A DNA stretch of 64,000 nt from Megascapheus bottae (lineage: Eukaryota; Chordata; Mammalia; Rodentia; Geomyidae): NCBI GenBank assembly GCA_024803745.1, contig JANJXV010000006.1, positions 42,126,001 to 42,190,000 on the forward strand. Direction: 5' to 3'. A program made the position numbers and the translations under genes. This document shows positions 1 to 10,837 of this stretch, one piece after another (positions within the stretch are counted from its first letter, which is position 1; the number at the start of each line of letters is the position of its first letter). The notes beneath the pieces are model-generated. The model was given only the letters and a program-made list of their open reading frames with translations. It was not told the DNA's origin and did not search any database.

Positions 1-925
1 AGGTTTCCTGAGTGTAAGAGATGCAGAGGAAACTGTGGTTTGGAAAGTTAGTTGGATGAAGTGATGAAAGATTTGCATGGGGAAGCAAGGAGGGACAGAA
101 ATTGATATCAAAGGCTTGGCTCCTCTCATGGGTCCTTCTGGACCTTCCTTGCCTTGGCTTTCCTCTGTATTTCAAATAGGACTGGATGCACAGATCTGGA
201 AAATCACATAACCTGTGCTCATTTTCCAGGGCTGCTTCACTGGATACTTAAGTGTTGGAGTTATGGTGGTCTTGTCCACTGCTGGAAACTTTGTCGTGAT
301 CCTTTTCCTTCATGGGAGCATTGGCAGACCTAGGGAATTTCTTCTTTTGAAGGGTTGGATTTAGTATGAGCATCCATATTTCTGTCATACTAGGTGGGTG
401 TTTATGAAAGCATGAGGTTTATCATGCCATGTCACACCCAGGGTCTGTGACTTAGGAGCTTGTTCTGTGTGAAGACAGATCATAAAAGGAATTTCACTAA
501 TTAGAATAGGGAATTTTTATCAGGTTGGAGGAGACAAAGCCTACTGAGGAATGATGCTGATTGCTGGAATGGCACTGGGCACACTTTACCTGAGCCCTGG
601 GACTGGGAAGTTACAGAAAGTTTCCAATGTGTTGACTAAAGATGGAGAGTGGCACTTTCTCTGCTGATTTGCCCTTAACTGTTACCTAGTAGGGACTGAG
701 CCAGGTAATAACAGAAGAAAGGAGAATGTGAGGGACATGGGCAAGTAAATAAAAGTAGAGAGCCAGAATCTCTTATCTATTAGACTTAGAAATCAAATGT
801 CATTTAATACTAGAGATTGTTTTCATCTAGATTGTTGCCTATGTTTTCTCTGGACTTCATTGTAGGAATTAATTTGAAGACTCCTTAAGGAAGACATAAA
901 GGCATCCTGATCATAGGCTCCTTTT
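1..925. other. Unique DNA, no gene recognised
   Basis: No long open frame, SINE, L1 or microsatellite is visible. The stretch has ordinary mixed composition and could be intron or intergenic DNA. Confidence 0.6.
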
Positions 926-1196
926 TACCTCCTCCTTCTTCTTCTCCTTCCCTCCTTTTCTCCCTCCCTTTCCTTTCTTCCACCCTCCCTCCTTCCCACT
1001 CTCTGTTCCTCTCTGCCTCCCTCCCTCCCACCCTGCCTTCCTTCCTTCTTTACTTCCACCCTCTCTCCTTCCCTCCCACCAACCGTCCTTTCCTTCCTTC
1101 CTCCTTCTCTTTTTTTCTCCCTTTCTTTAATCCCTTACTTCCTTCTTTCCACTGTCTCCTTCCTTTTCTCCATGCCTCTTCCCTTCCTCTTTCTTT

Positions 1197-1256
<60 letters not shown>

Positions 1257-1275
1257 TTTCTTTCTTTCTTTCCTG
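926..1275. repeat. Polypyrimidine tract ending in (TTTC)n
   Basis: About 350 bases are almost purely C and T on the plus strand. It starts as irregular CCTT/CCCT runs and becomes a TTTC tetramer array from about 1199 to 1272 with one interruption. Open frames across it on either strand read as Lys/Arg/Glu or Phe/Leu/Ser repeats and are artefacts of composition. Confidence 0.95.
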
Positions 1276-1370
1276 GTATTTGAACTCATGGTCTTGCATC
1301 AGGATGTTGTATTTGCACTCATTTGAACCACAGCCACAGCCCTTCCATCACTGGCTGTTGTGCCAGCCAC
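1272..1370 (-). mobile_element. Degraded ID-like SINE remnant
   Basis: Directly after the TTTC array comes a decayed match to the antisense start of the local SINEs: 'CCTGGTATTTGAACTCATGG', then 'CATTTGAACCACAGCCACAG', like the usual 'CTTGAACTCAGGGCC' and 'CTTGAGCCACAGC'. The array may have grown from the SINE's A-rich tail. The match is weak and the edges are uncertain. Confidence 0.4.
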
Positions 1371-1930
1371 AATTATCTAATACGATGAAAGTTCAACATA
1401 GCTTTGCTTTCCTCTGCATTCATTCATCCATAAATTTTTGTGTAAATATATATAACTATGTACTCTTCACTGTTAGGTAGTTAATGAATTCTTTTCTTTG
1501 TTTCTAGTGATGGACTTACTGTCATACTTTTCACATATTCATTCTTTCACTCATTCTTTAATCTACTCAAATAATGCATATTTATTGGATATCTAATATG
1601 TGTATGAGGTAAATCTTAACAGGAAAAGCGTGAATCATAAACTAGCTCTTCAGATTCTACAGAGCGCAGGCCAAGTTCTCAATTCCTCTTCAAGCTTCTT
1701 TCTTAGAGATTCTGTGAAGAAACACTTGAAGAATTTGAACTTCTGCAATTTGAACTTCTTTTTATAGGCTAGAGGTGGGTTTAGGATACTACCACTACTG
1801 TTCTCCTTTAGTCTTAAAAGATTGATCCAGCCTGAGTAGAACTATGAGACAGTAGGAAGACATAAGAGTTTCATTTAGTATCTGGACCTTACATGTGAAT
1901 AAACTGATGCTGGGGAAATCAGGGATAGCT
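1371..1930. other. Unique DNA, no gene recognised
   Basis: No repeat family or coding signal is recognised. A 13-base direct repeat (AATTTGAACTTCT) occurs around 1732-1758. Confidence 0.5.
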
Positions 1931-1935
1931 CTCTA

Positions 1936-2015
1936 GAGAAAGAGAGGGAAAGGGAGGGAAGAGAAGGAAAGAGGGAGGAAGAAAAAAAAGAAGGGAGGGA
2001 GGGCGGGAGGGAGAA
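1936..2015. repeat. Purine-rich (GGGA/GAAA) tract
   Basis: About 80 bases are nearly pure A and G on the plus strand (GAGAGGGAAAGGGAGGGAAG and similar), including GGGAGGGAGGGCGGGAGGGA near 1994-2013. That run has four or more G-triplets and could form a G-quadruplex. Confidence 0.85.
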
Positions 2016-2066
2016 ATATGAGGACTGACAGGTAAAAATACAGGAGTCCTAACTAAACTAGTGGCT

Positions 2067-3212
2067 CTTTTTTTAATTTAATTTTATTATCAAGATAATG
2101 TACAGAGGTTTATATTTGCATAAGTAAGGTAATGAGTACATTCTTGTCAAACATTGTTACCTCCTCCCTCATTTTTCTCCCACTTTCCCTTCTCCCTACC
2201 CATCCAGTTGTATTATCTTGTGAGTATTGCATTTGATTGGTTTGATCCTTTGTCCATGGTTTCACCATTTTTTTGTTCCCCTTCCCTTTCCCAAATCAGA
2301 TAAATGTACAGACAAGACACAGGGTACAAAATCAAACACAGAGACAACCGGGGATGGGCCAAAGGGGGAAAAAAAGAAAGAATAAAAGAAATAATTTCAC
2401 ATAGCACATTAAAAACCACAAGAAGAGAGAAAAACATCTCATTTTCACATTTTGCTTAGCATCATCTTATATGGTCCTATGTGAAAAGCCATCGAGCTAT
2501 TGTGATCCTGTGCTAGGACTATCCTAGACATACACTAATTATTACAAATGAAGGAAACCATGGAGCCTGTGTTTCTTTGGGTCTGGCTTATTTCACTTAA
2601 AATGATTTTTTCCAAGTCTTTCCATTTCTTTACAGATGAACTGGTATCATTTTTTGATAACAGCATAGAATTTCATTTGCCTGATCCATTCATCTACAGA
2701 GGGGCATCTGGGTTGGTTCCATATATTAGCTATGGTAAATAGTGCTGCAACAAACATGGCTGTGCTGGTAGCCTTAGTATGGCCTTATTTGTGGTCATTT
2801 AGGTGAAGGTCCAGAGGTGGGATTGCTGGGTCATAGGGGAGTTTAGCCTTTTGAGGAACCTCTGTACTGCTTTTCAGAGTAGTTGAACAAGTTTACACTC
2901 CCACCAGCAGTGTAGTAGCAGTCCCTTTTGGTCACACCCCTGACAGCATCGGTTGTTATTAGATTTCTTGGTAATGGCCATTCTAACTGGGGTGAGGTGG
3001 AATCTCAAAATTGTTTTGATTTGTATTTCTTTTGTGGCCAGAGATGTTGAACATTTCTTCATGTGTCTATAGACCATTCTTATTTCCTCTTCAGAGAAGT
3101 TGTTCTTTGAGTCCTTAGCCCACTTTTTAGTCAAGGTGGTTGTTTCTTTGAGTATTTGTTTGGGGGGGGATTTACTTTTTTGAATTCTAGGTATATTTCA
3201 CATATGAGGCCA
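2067..3212 (-). mobile_element. L1 fragment, 3' UTR and ORF2 C-terminus (type A)
   Basis: Antisense L1 sequence. The 3' UTR lies at about 2067-2560: the T-rich reverse complement of the A-tail, then TGTACAGAGGTTTATATTTG. The ORF2 carboxy end lies at about 2560-3212. Diagnostic L1 segments read antisense include GGGATTGCTGGGTCATAGGG, AGTGTAGTAGCAGTCCC and CCATTCTAACTGGGGTGAGG. Minus-strand frames give residues such as '[20 protein letters not shown]' with stops and shifts, so the copy is dead. It is 5'-truncated. Confidence 0.93.
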
Positions 3213-3239
3213 CCCTCTTTGAACTTCCTTCTCTCTATT

Positions 3240-3555
3240 ATAATTATTGTTTTATTTTATTTTTTTATTTTTGTATGGAAGGGTTTCCATTACACAAGTC
3301 AGGTTATGAATCTTGATCAATGTCACTCCTCAACTTTTTTTTTTGCCAGGCCTGGGCTTGAGCTCAGGGCCTGAGCACTGTCCTTGGACTTTCTCAAGGC
3401 TAGAGCTCTACCACTTGAGCCTCAGCACCATTTCTGTATGTGGTACTGAGGAATCGAACCTGGGTCTTTGTGCATGCTAGGCAAGCACTCTACCAGTAGG
3501 CCAAACTCCCGCTCCACACCTCACATTTTCTCTCATCTCTCATCATCCCATGTCT
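3240..3555 (-). mobile_element. Second short L1 3' UTR fragment, split by a SINE
   Basis: Positions 3240-3330 resemble the type-A 3' UTR read antisense ('AAGGGTTTCCATTACACAAG', 'TCAGGTTATGAATCTTGATC'). The match resumes at about 3522-3555 after the SINE ('CCTCACATTTTCTCTC'). The fragment is very short and diverged. Confidence 0.5.
3331..3521 (-). mobile_element. ID-ID dimeric SINE
   Basis: In minus orientation it starts with a T-run (the A-tail) and 'GGGCTTGAGCTCAGGGCCTG', followed by the second-monomer region 'CTACCACTTGAGCC'. The first-monomer tRNA-like head ends the element: 'GAATCGAACCTGGGTC' (B box) and 'GCATGCTAGGCAAGCACTCT' (A-box side). It is nearly full length. A weak flanking similarity (CACTCCTCAAC / CACACCTCACA) may be the target-site duplication. 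Confidence 0.9.
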
Positions 3556-4375
3556 ACCCTCAAGTCACAGTGCTCAATGTTTACATAATGTACAGCGAAT
3601 ATAGTGATTGTTTTTGCTCTTCCTTCCTCCCTGCATTTGTGTGACTCCCTTCCCAGGGTTATTTTGACATAGGCGTGGGACAAGGGAGGACAAGGCACCA
3701 ACTTACACTCCAACCCCATTTTATTTCCCCAGGTCACAGATCACAAAGAAGTCTAAGGAGCGTCTCATCCATTTACTCAGCCATGACCTAGTTTTGAAGG
3801 GAGTTAAAACCAAATAACATTCTTTTCTATTAAAAATATCCAGACCCCAAAGATAACAAGCTAATAAAAAAGTGTGTGGGCAAAGGGAGCAAAGCAAACA
3901 AAAATGTTCAGCTCCTTTTATCCCAACCTCCTATTCCTACTTTTCTCTCTAAAGAAATAGATGGATTCTCACTAAGCCCATTAGCTGAGAGAGGAAGGGA
4001 GACTGGTACAGAGGTCTGAGCCCACCAGGCAGCAAATAAAAGGCTGAGAGGACATGAGTCAACTGTCTTGACCTTGGCCTGCATTTCTACAATATGATAT
4101 GATTTCTGTTCCAAAGTGCGTGGGTCTTTGTGGTTTACATTTCATTGGTGAAAGCCAAATGCTACATTCAAAATTGAGGTATATCTATTGAAATAATGCT
4201 CTGGCTAGATAGTGAGAAGATATCTGAGAAATTTGCTGTGGAGTGACTGATTCTTTTCTTATTGAATAGCAAATATCCTGGGAGACATCCTACTAAGGAC
4301 TAGAAGACTCTGCTAAGGATTAGGGAGGGACTCCCCTGGGCTCTAGAAGAAGGCATTTATTAGAAAAGCATCATT
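3556..4375. other. Unique DNA, no gene recognised
   Basis: No repeat or coding signal is recognised. Only short unrelated frames are present on both strands. Confidence 0.5.
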
Positions 4376-4600
4376 TAATGGAAAAGAATATGGGCCATGA
4401 AGTCAGACAGGCTTCTGTTCAAATCCCAACTCTGCCCCTTACTTCCACCTTACTTCCAGTGGGATCACAGACAAGTGAGGTGCCCTATTATGGCCTGAAT
4501 CTCTTCCTATGTGAAATGGGCAGCAGTCCGTACCTTAGGAGTTGTGGGAATTAAGGAAAGTCAGCATTGAGAACCATTCCTGGAAGAGAATAGGTATGGG
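4376..4600 (+). mobile_element. MIR SINE
   Basis: The core matches MIR in sense orientation: 'GGCCATGAAGTCAGACAGGC', 'TTCAAATCCCAACTCTGCCC', 'GTGAAATGGGCAGCAG', then 'TGTGGGAATTAAGGAAAG'. MIRs are ancient tRNA-derived SINEs shared by mammals. This copy is nearly full length but diverged. Confidence 0.8.
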
Positions 4601-5540
4601 ACTTACTATGCTCTTTGCATTAGGCTTGTTAAAAATAGAGTAACAAATGACAGCAAGGCAAGGAATGAGCAGGCTCTTTGCAGGTGAGAGATTGGAACAG
4701 AACAGGAAAATAACTTGGGTGTCTTTTGAAAGTCTCTCAAAGGCCTTTTGTCTACTATGGTCTTAGTTTTTTCCTCCCACACTGAATTTCTTCCCTTCAG
4801 GCTACCCAGACCCACATATGTGGCATATAGTCCCCAGACCAATGTATCTTTAAGAGAATTAATGGCCCAAGGATTTTTCCCTGAGCAGCAAAGAGGTCTG
4901 ATGAATGGATTTTCTGTCACCTGGGCACAATAACTTGTAGATGCCACTTGTCTTCTGGAAGCCAAAGAAATGTATGCCTCTCTTTCTTTTCGGCTTGAGA
5001 GGAATACACAAAGAGCATCAGTAATCCATCCTTCCTTTGCTGTAGTTACAACAGGAAGACCCAAGTCCAAGGACATCCTTCCAGACAAATCCCAAATTAT
5101 CATACCCTACAAGAACAAGTCTGTGGTCTCTGAGTTGTTTCTATCTTATTATTGTTGTTTTCTTCTGTCTCTCTTTCCCTGTAGTAATTAGCTATAAAAA
5201 CCTCTAAAAGAAACATAAATCCCACATTACCATGTTTGGGGCCATAAGATGGCCAGAGAGGAGGGGGTGAATGCTTCTTTTCCCCCGTTAATCTTGGAGA
5301 AGGGGAAAGAGAAGCCCCAGGGGGTAGCGTGAGCAGTGGAGACTTTAAGAGGAAATAAAAAGCGGAGGTGGAGGCTTCAGTGCTGTTTACTTAATTTTTT
5401 AAAATTAATTTTTTTATTTTTTAAATACTAAAGGAGAGAAGGAAGCTTGCTGGAGTCAGATGATGTGTGACTACCTCAGGTAGGCTTAATTAAACTTCTC
5501 CATGCCAAATGAGTCTTTGCCAGAACATTATGCTGGGGCA
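4601..5540. other. Unique DNA with an unexplained minus-strand open frame
   Basis: A 165-codon frame runs on the minus strand over 4606-5103. Its translation has no recognisable domain, and shorter plus-strand frames overlap it. No splice or promoter context supports it. An AT-rich patch lies at about 5390-5430. I treat the frame as chance. Confidence 0.4.
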
Positions 5541-5544
5541 TTCC

Positions 5545-5690
5545 ATATATTAGGTCTTATTCACACAAAGGTCCTCAAGGTTACTGCCCCATTTTGCAGC
5601 TGATGCCACTGAGTCCCAGGGGAGTTGAGTTACTTGCCTATGTCTCAGGCTGCAAAGTAATACATCCAGGATTTGTATTTAGTGGTGTCT
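5545..5690 (-). mobile_element. MIR/L2-like remnant
   Basis: Antisense MIR-type sequence: 'CCCCATTTTGCAGCTGATGC', 'CACTGAGTCCCAGGGGAGTT', 'GAGTTACTTGCCTATGTCTC', 'AGGATTTGTATTTAG'. The order matches the usual 'ATTTTACAGATGAGGAAACT...ACTTGCCC...GGGATTTGAACC' layout. It is strongly diverged. Confidence 0.6.
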
Positions 5691-7905
5691 GGTGAAACAT
5701 ATGCATTCTGCTTTTGCCCTACAGAGTGCTCCAGAACTACCCTTCTTCATTTCTTTTATTGAATCAGTCTCATTTCCTCAACATTCTTAGATCAGCTAGA
5801 AATCCGGAATAAAGGTGGCAGAAAGGCCTTCCAGTAGAGTGGTAAAGACTGAAGACCAGCAAATCATTCCCTTTCTGCAACTCTGGGGAGGGGGTAGACC
5901 AAAGAAGTCTAGAGAGGTAACCCAAGAAATTCAACCTCAAAAGACAGTATTTTGTCACTGGTGGTGGTGAAAATGAATGAGTGGACAGTAGCTTCCTTTG
6001 ATGTCATTTTAATTGCCTAGTGGTGGGGCCTATTTTCACATTATTCCAAAATTCTGGAAGCATTTGAGTTTGATTGCTGCTTTTTAGTATTTTCCCAAGC
6101 ATTTCAGCAAAATTCTCCATTCTACCTCTTACTTTAAAACTGGCAGTCTGGAAGTTTGCTCTTATTCCACTTCCCTGAGCTCCACCCAGGGACTCCATTA
6201 AGAGTTTATGCTCTAACACAGTTTCTAAATCTTGGGGTATAGGATCAATGATGCCTCATCTTGTGATTCAACTCCATCCACTAAAACTAGTTGTCATCGG
6301 GTATTAGAATGTGAGAACTGGACATTCGCAGAGAAATGTTGTAGGAACAAAATACGTAGAGTTGGAGGCTCTGGCATAGAAGAGGTTCTGGTTAAAGCAG
6401 GAACTACCCATGGGTGCCAATCAGAAAGTAGAAACCACAGTAGTGCTTTCAACAATGAAGACTGTACACAGAGAACTGGTTAGACTCGTCCCTGGAAAAG
6501 CCAACAGAAACCATAAATGTAATACAGAGGTAACAATTACACGAACACCTCTGTGTGGCTGGGAACACAAGGAAGATAGAAGAATCTAGAAGCTCAGGGG
6601 AGGGCTACACAAAGTGGGACTCAGACCTCTGGGGAGGGAGCATTGCCTGATGGGTATAGATACCACAACTGCTAGGGGAGCTGTCAGCAGGGATAGTGAG
6701 TGATGAGGCTAGTTTGGAAGGGACAGCTAATTTGGAAGGGACAGAACAAAGCAGGCTGTTAGAACTGCCACCGACTGTCACTTTTGCATGTTGGAGGCAT
6801 TGTTGGGGGTGAACAAAAGCAAGGAGGAAGGGAGAATGCTGCTTCTGCTTTCTACGTGCAGTTTCTTTCCATTACTTCCTATTAACAGAGTTGAATGTTG
6901 CCTCCTGGCAACAGAAAGCATCAAGGTTCTGCACTTTTGGGAACCTCAGTCTCAGAATCATAGCTTATAGAGGACTGGGCTTGGGGGCTGTGAGACAATA
7001 TCTTAAGCTGGTACAGAGAGCCAGAGATTAGCTTGTTTCTAATTGTGTGCATGCACACGCATACGCACTTGTGTGTGCACTCGTGCATGTGTGTTTGGGG
7101 ATCACATCTGCAGGAGTCCACTCTAATGTGCTGAGGATAAACACTATCACTCTCCACTGAGTTGTTAATGAGACTCCAAAATAAATGTTTTCCTTCAGAT
7201 TACACCTTGTAATTTATGATTCCATCCCAGAAAAGAAACTTCAGTGGATTGGGAAATGGGAAAAGCAGAGTGTGTACTCAAAGAAACTTAGCAGGGAGCC
7301 AGAGCTGGAAGGCTCTGGAATAAGGACAAACCTAATTGCCAGTAAACCCCGGTGAAGCTTTGTGCCTCCAAATCTTAGAAGCAAGCTAATGGCTTACATG
7401 TTCCTCCTCCTGTGTGGAGAGTTCTAGAAAGAGGCTGCTCACAGCCCAAAAAGCTTAGTAACTCAACTTTACATAACACCTGGGGACAGAAGAGGCCGTG
7501 TGCAGGGAAGAGTTGATGGGGCCATTTGCAGGTTGAAGTTAGAAATTGTTCATCAGCTGCTCAGCACCCAGAACTGCTAGGAACTAAATGGGTGGTGATT
7601 ATGCAGCACAGAGGTGAATGGCAGCCAAACACACAGCGTGCAAGAGGCCTCATGATCACTGGATGAATCAGAACTGGGTTGCAACTTCCTGTTACCTGCT
7701 TGGGTCCTGTTCATTTCTCTTCTGTCAAGTGCTGGTGAAGTTGGAGGTCCCCAGTAGAACAAAGTGTAAAACTGTGTGGGCACTGTTAGGTGGTGCCACA
7801 ATAAATAATGCCAAGCTCATAGACAACATTACCTGCTATAGTGTAGTGTCCTGTATCACAAACTATTGGTGATATAGAGAAATTGTATATGCCCCCAACT
7901 TTCCC
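5691..7905. other. Unique DNA, about 2.2 kb
   Basis: No exon, pseudogene or repeat family is recognised. Small features: a perfectly spaced 18-base tandem duplication, one base different, at 6708-6743 (GCTAGTTTGGAAGGGACA), and an imperfect purine-pyrimidine alternation with CA/TG steps at about 7044-7096. Open frames here are all under 85 codons and unrecognised. Confidence 0.55.
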
Positions 7906-8045
7906 TTCCCTGCCTCCCTCGCTCCCTCCCTCCTTTTTCTCCTTCTCTCCCTTCCTTCTTTCCTTCCTTCCTTCCTTCCTTCCTTCCTTCCTTCCTTCCT
8001 TCCTTCCTTCCTTCCTTCCTCTCTCTTTCCCTTTCTTCCTTTCTT

Positions 8046-8104
<59 letters not shown>

Positions 8105-8121
8105 GTCTTTCTTTCTTTCTT

Positions 8122-8160
<39 letters not shown>

Positions 8161-8182
8161 CTTCCTCTTTTCTTTTTTTTGA
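7906..8182. repeat. (CCTT)n and (CTTT)n pyrimidine tract
   Basis: About 275 bases are C and T only. A CCTT array runs at about 7959-8017, then CTTT arrays with CTCT interruptions to about 8170. Long Lys/Arg/Glu and Phe/Leu/Ser frames on the two strands are composition artefacts. Confidence 0.95.
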
Positions 8183-8245
8183 TGCTAGTACTGGGACTTG
8201 AACTCATAGCATTACCTTCTTGCTTGGCTTTTTCACTCAAAACTG
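8183..8245 (-). mobile_element. Truncated ID-like SINE tail
   Basis: 'GATGCTAGTACTGGGACTTG' followed by 'AACTCATAGCATTACC' and 'TTTTTCACTCAAAACTGGTG' resembles the antisense 3' part of local SINEs. Only about 60 bases remain, and they adjoin the pyrimidine tract, which may have expanded from the SINE tail. Confidence 0.55.
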
Positions 8246-8577
8246 GTGCCTAGATATGGAAACAACTCAGATGCCCCACAATAGATGAGTGAATTTGGTA
8301 CCTATATACAAAGGAACTTTACACAGCCATAAATAAAATAATGTCATTTGCAGGGAAATGCATAGAACTGGAACAAATCATGTTAAGTGGGGGTAAACCA
8401 AGCTCAGAGACAAAAACACCTATTCTCTCTGTTATGTGGAGGCTAGACCCAAAATATACTGGGATATGACAAATTATACAGGATTCTAGATACTCACACA
8501 CAATGCCCAAGTGTCTCTTCATATTAAAAAAAACATATACATTCTGAAACAACTCCAAGATATGGAAGCAAAGGACT
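8246..8577 (+). mobile_element. Sense L1 fragment, ORF2 end/3' UTR, part 1
   Basis: Sense L1 sequence: 'GATATGGAAACAACTCAGAT', 'GCCCCACAATAGATGAGTGA', 'AATGCATAGAACTGGAACAA', 'ATCATGTTAAGTGGG'. In L1 this is the ORF2 carboxy-terminal coding region running into the 3' UTR. It is interrupted at about 8578 by an L1 in the other orientation and probably resumes at 9641. Confidence 0.8.
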
Positions 8578-9640
8578 TTTTTAAACTGTATTTTATTGTC
8601 AGGATAATGTATAAAGGGGTTACAGTTACATTCATCAGGTAATGGGTACATGACTTCTTGAACCTTGATACCCCTTCTCATGGTTTTGTGCCCCCTTTCA
8701 CTCCCCCCTCCCAATCATCTTGTTTTCTCCCTTCCATTCCCTATTACAAATAAACAAATAAACATATATACAATATAGCAAGTAACAAAGTCAGATAATA
8801 CAGTAACCACATGAGATTAACCATAAGTGGAAAAAAAGAGAAAAGAAATAACTTCACATAGTACATTAAGAACAACAATCACAAAGATAAACCTCGTGTT
8901 TCTATAACCTAAAGTTTATTTTGTTTAGTCTCATCCTGTATGACCATATGTACATAGATTTAGAGGTATTGTGATCCTCTGCTAGGAGAGTCCTAGATGT
9001 GTACTGATTATTACAAATGAGGGAAACCATGGAGCCTATGTTCCTTTGGAACTGGCTTATTTCACTTAATATGAATTTTTTCCAAGTCTTTCCATTTTCT
9101 TACAAATGGGGCAATGTTATTCTTTCTGATGGCTGCATAGAATTCCATTTTGTATAAGTTCCACATCTTCATCCATTCATCTACTGGGTTGGTTCCATAT
9201 ATTAGCTATGGTAAATAATGCTGCAATGAACATCATTGTGCTAGTGGCTTTAGTATGCCATTGTTTCTAGACATTTGGGTAAGTTCCCAGGAGTGGTATT
9301 GCTGGGTCATAGGGGGGCTCTATGTTTAGTCTTTTGAGGAACCTCCATACTGCTTTCCATAGTGGTTGAACAAGTTTGCACTCCCACTAACAGTGTAGTA
9401 GTGATCCCTCATGGCCACATCCCCTCCAGCATTTGTTGTTATTAGATTTCTTGATAACGGCCATTCTAACTAGAGTGAAGTGGAATCTCAGAGTTGTTTT
9501 GACTTCATTTCTTTTATGGCCAGAGATGTCGAGCATTTTTTCATGTATCTATAGGCCATTTTTATTTCCTTTTCAGAGAAGTCTTTCTTTAAGTCTTTAG
9601 CCCATTTTTTAATGGGATGGTTGTTTAATGGGATGATGTT
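8578..9640 (-). mobile_element. L1 fragment, type A, nested in a sense L1
   Basis: Antisense 3' UTR start ('TTGTCAGGATAATGTATAAA', 'GGGGTTACAGTTACATTCAT') followed by antisense ORF2 end ('GGTATTGCTGGGTCATAGGG', 'TAGTGGTTGAACAAGTTTGC', 'CCATTCTAACTAGAGTGAAG'). The 5' side ends near 'AATGGGATGGTTG', which is echoed by 'AATGGGATGATG' at the junction. No clean target-site duplication was found. Frames are broken. Confidence 0.9.
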
Positions 9641-9940
9641 TATTTTCAAGTTTTAGTCTTTGATGATTCTTCTTTACCTTATGTAGGGTATGTTTGGGTT
9701 TCATCTTCAGGAGGGTTCAGGGAGGGCACACAACTTGGGGGAAAGAGGGTGAAAAAGTACAGTAGTAGATAGAGCTCACTGGACATTGATGAAAGTGAAC
9801 TATTCATTTCCTGTGTGGAGGTGGGAGAGGGGAACTAGGAGAGAATGAAGGAACAGATGATGCTGTGCAAAAGGAAATGTACTCATTACCTGACTCATGT
9901 GATCGTAATTATAACAATAAGGTAAATTAAGTTAAAAAAG
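9641..9940 (+). mobile_element. Sense L1 3' end, part 2
   Basis: Sense L1 3' UTR ending 'GGAAATGTACTCATTACCTG', 'ATTATAACAATAAGG'. This is the reverse complement of the type-A antisense ends elsewhere in the window. It probably continues the fragment ending at 8577. Confidence 0.75.
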
Positions 9941-10113
9941 AGTGGTGCTCTGCCACTTGAGCCATAACTCGCTTCAGGCTTTTTGCTAGTTCACTGGAGA
10001 CAAGAATCTCACAGACTTTTCTGCCCAGGCTGGCTTCATACTGTTATTCTCAGATCTCACCTTCCTGAGTAGCTAGGATTACAGGTTCGTATAAGGCCAT
10101 GAACACCTGGCTC
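9941..10113 (-). mobile_element. B1-ID dimeric SINE, 3' truncated
   Basis: Antisense order: partial ID-like unit ('GTGGTGCTCTGCCACTTGAG'), linker ('GAGACAAGAATCTCACAGAC'), then the B1 head ('CCTGAGTAGCTAGGATTACA', '...CACCTGGCTC'). The outer part of the ID unit and its tail are missing. Confidence 0.9.
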
Positions 10114-10249
10114 AGTCTCCTAAAATTCCATGGATTTAACTGATTTAACTGTTCACTTCATCCTGGTTGTGGGATGATTCCTATTAACAGTGTAGCTGGA
10201 AATAGAATGGGATGAGTAATTAAATGTTTATCAGAAGTGTGATAAGATT

Positions 10250-10445
10250 GGGCTAAAGAGACAGGGCTCTGGAATGAGATGCAGCTGGACTTCTGCCACT
10301 TACATGTATGACTGAGCAAAATACTTTAGCAAACTTAGTTTCTCCTCTTTCAGGTCGGAGTAATCACGCTCCCTTTCTTGCAGTGCAGTTGGACAGAATG
10401 AATAAGATGATCTGAATGATGTTCAATGAAATTCTTGGTGCTTGT
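10250..10445 (+). mobile_element. MIR SINE
   Basis: Sense MIR-like order: 'GGGCTCTGGAATGAGATGCA', 'GACTTCTGCCACTTACATG', 'AGTTTCTCCTCTTTCAGGTC', then 'AATGAATAAGATGATCTGAA'. Diverged. The triplet tract follows immediately. Confidence 0.7.
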
Positions 10446-10470
10446 AGATATTTCCTAATCTGTTTTTCTT

Positions 10471-10832
10471 TCTTCTTCTTCTTCTTCTTCTTCTTCTTCT
10501 TCTTCTTCTTCTTCTTCTTCTTCTTCTTCTTCTTCTTCTTCTTCTCTCTTCTCCTTCTCCTTCTCCTTCTCCTTCTCCTTCTTCTCCTTCTCCTTCTCCT
10601 TCTTCTTCTTCTTCTTCTCCTCCTCCTCCTGCTCCTCCTCCTCCTCCTCCTCCTCCTCCTCCTCCTCCTCCTCCTCCTCCTCCTTCTTCTTCTTCTCCTC
10701 TTCCTCCTCCTCTTCCTCCTCCTCCTCCTCCTCCTCCTCCTCCTCCTCCTCCTCCTCCTCCTCCTCCTCCTCCTCCTTCTTCTTCTTCTTCTTCTTCTTC
10801 TTCTTCTTCTTCTTCTTCTTCTTCCTCTTCTC
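10471..10832. repeat. Long (CTT)n/(CTC)n triplet tract
   Basis: About 362 bases are almost purely pyrimidine on the plus strand, in blocks: CTT array, CTCCTT hexamers, a long CTC array, a CTT/CTC mix, more CTC, then CTT again. The block order is roughly mirror-symmetric. It lies between two MIR-like remnants. Long Arg/Lys and Leu/Phe frames through it are artefacts. Confidence 0.97.
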
Positions 10833-10837
10833 AATAG

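Noticed and set aside
1050..1480. Open frames on both strands rich in Lys/Arg/Glu or Phe/Leu/Ser
   Set aside because: They lie in a C/T-only tetranucleotide tract, which stays open in several frames by composition alone.
7863..8240. 125-codon Lys/Arg/Glu-rich frame and its opposite-strand partner
   Set aside because: Same reason: a CCTT/CTTT array, not a gene.
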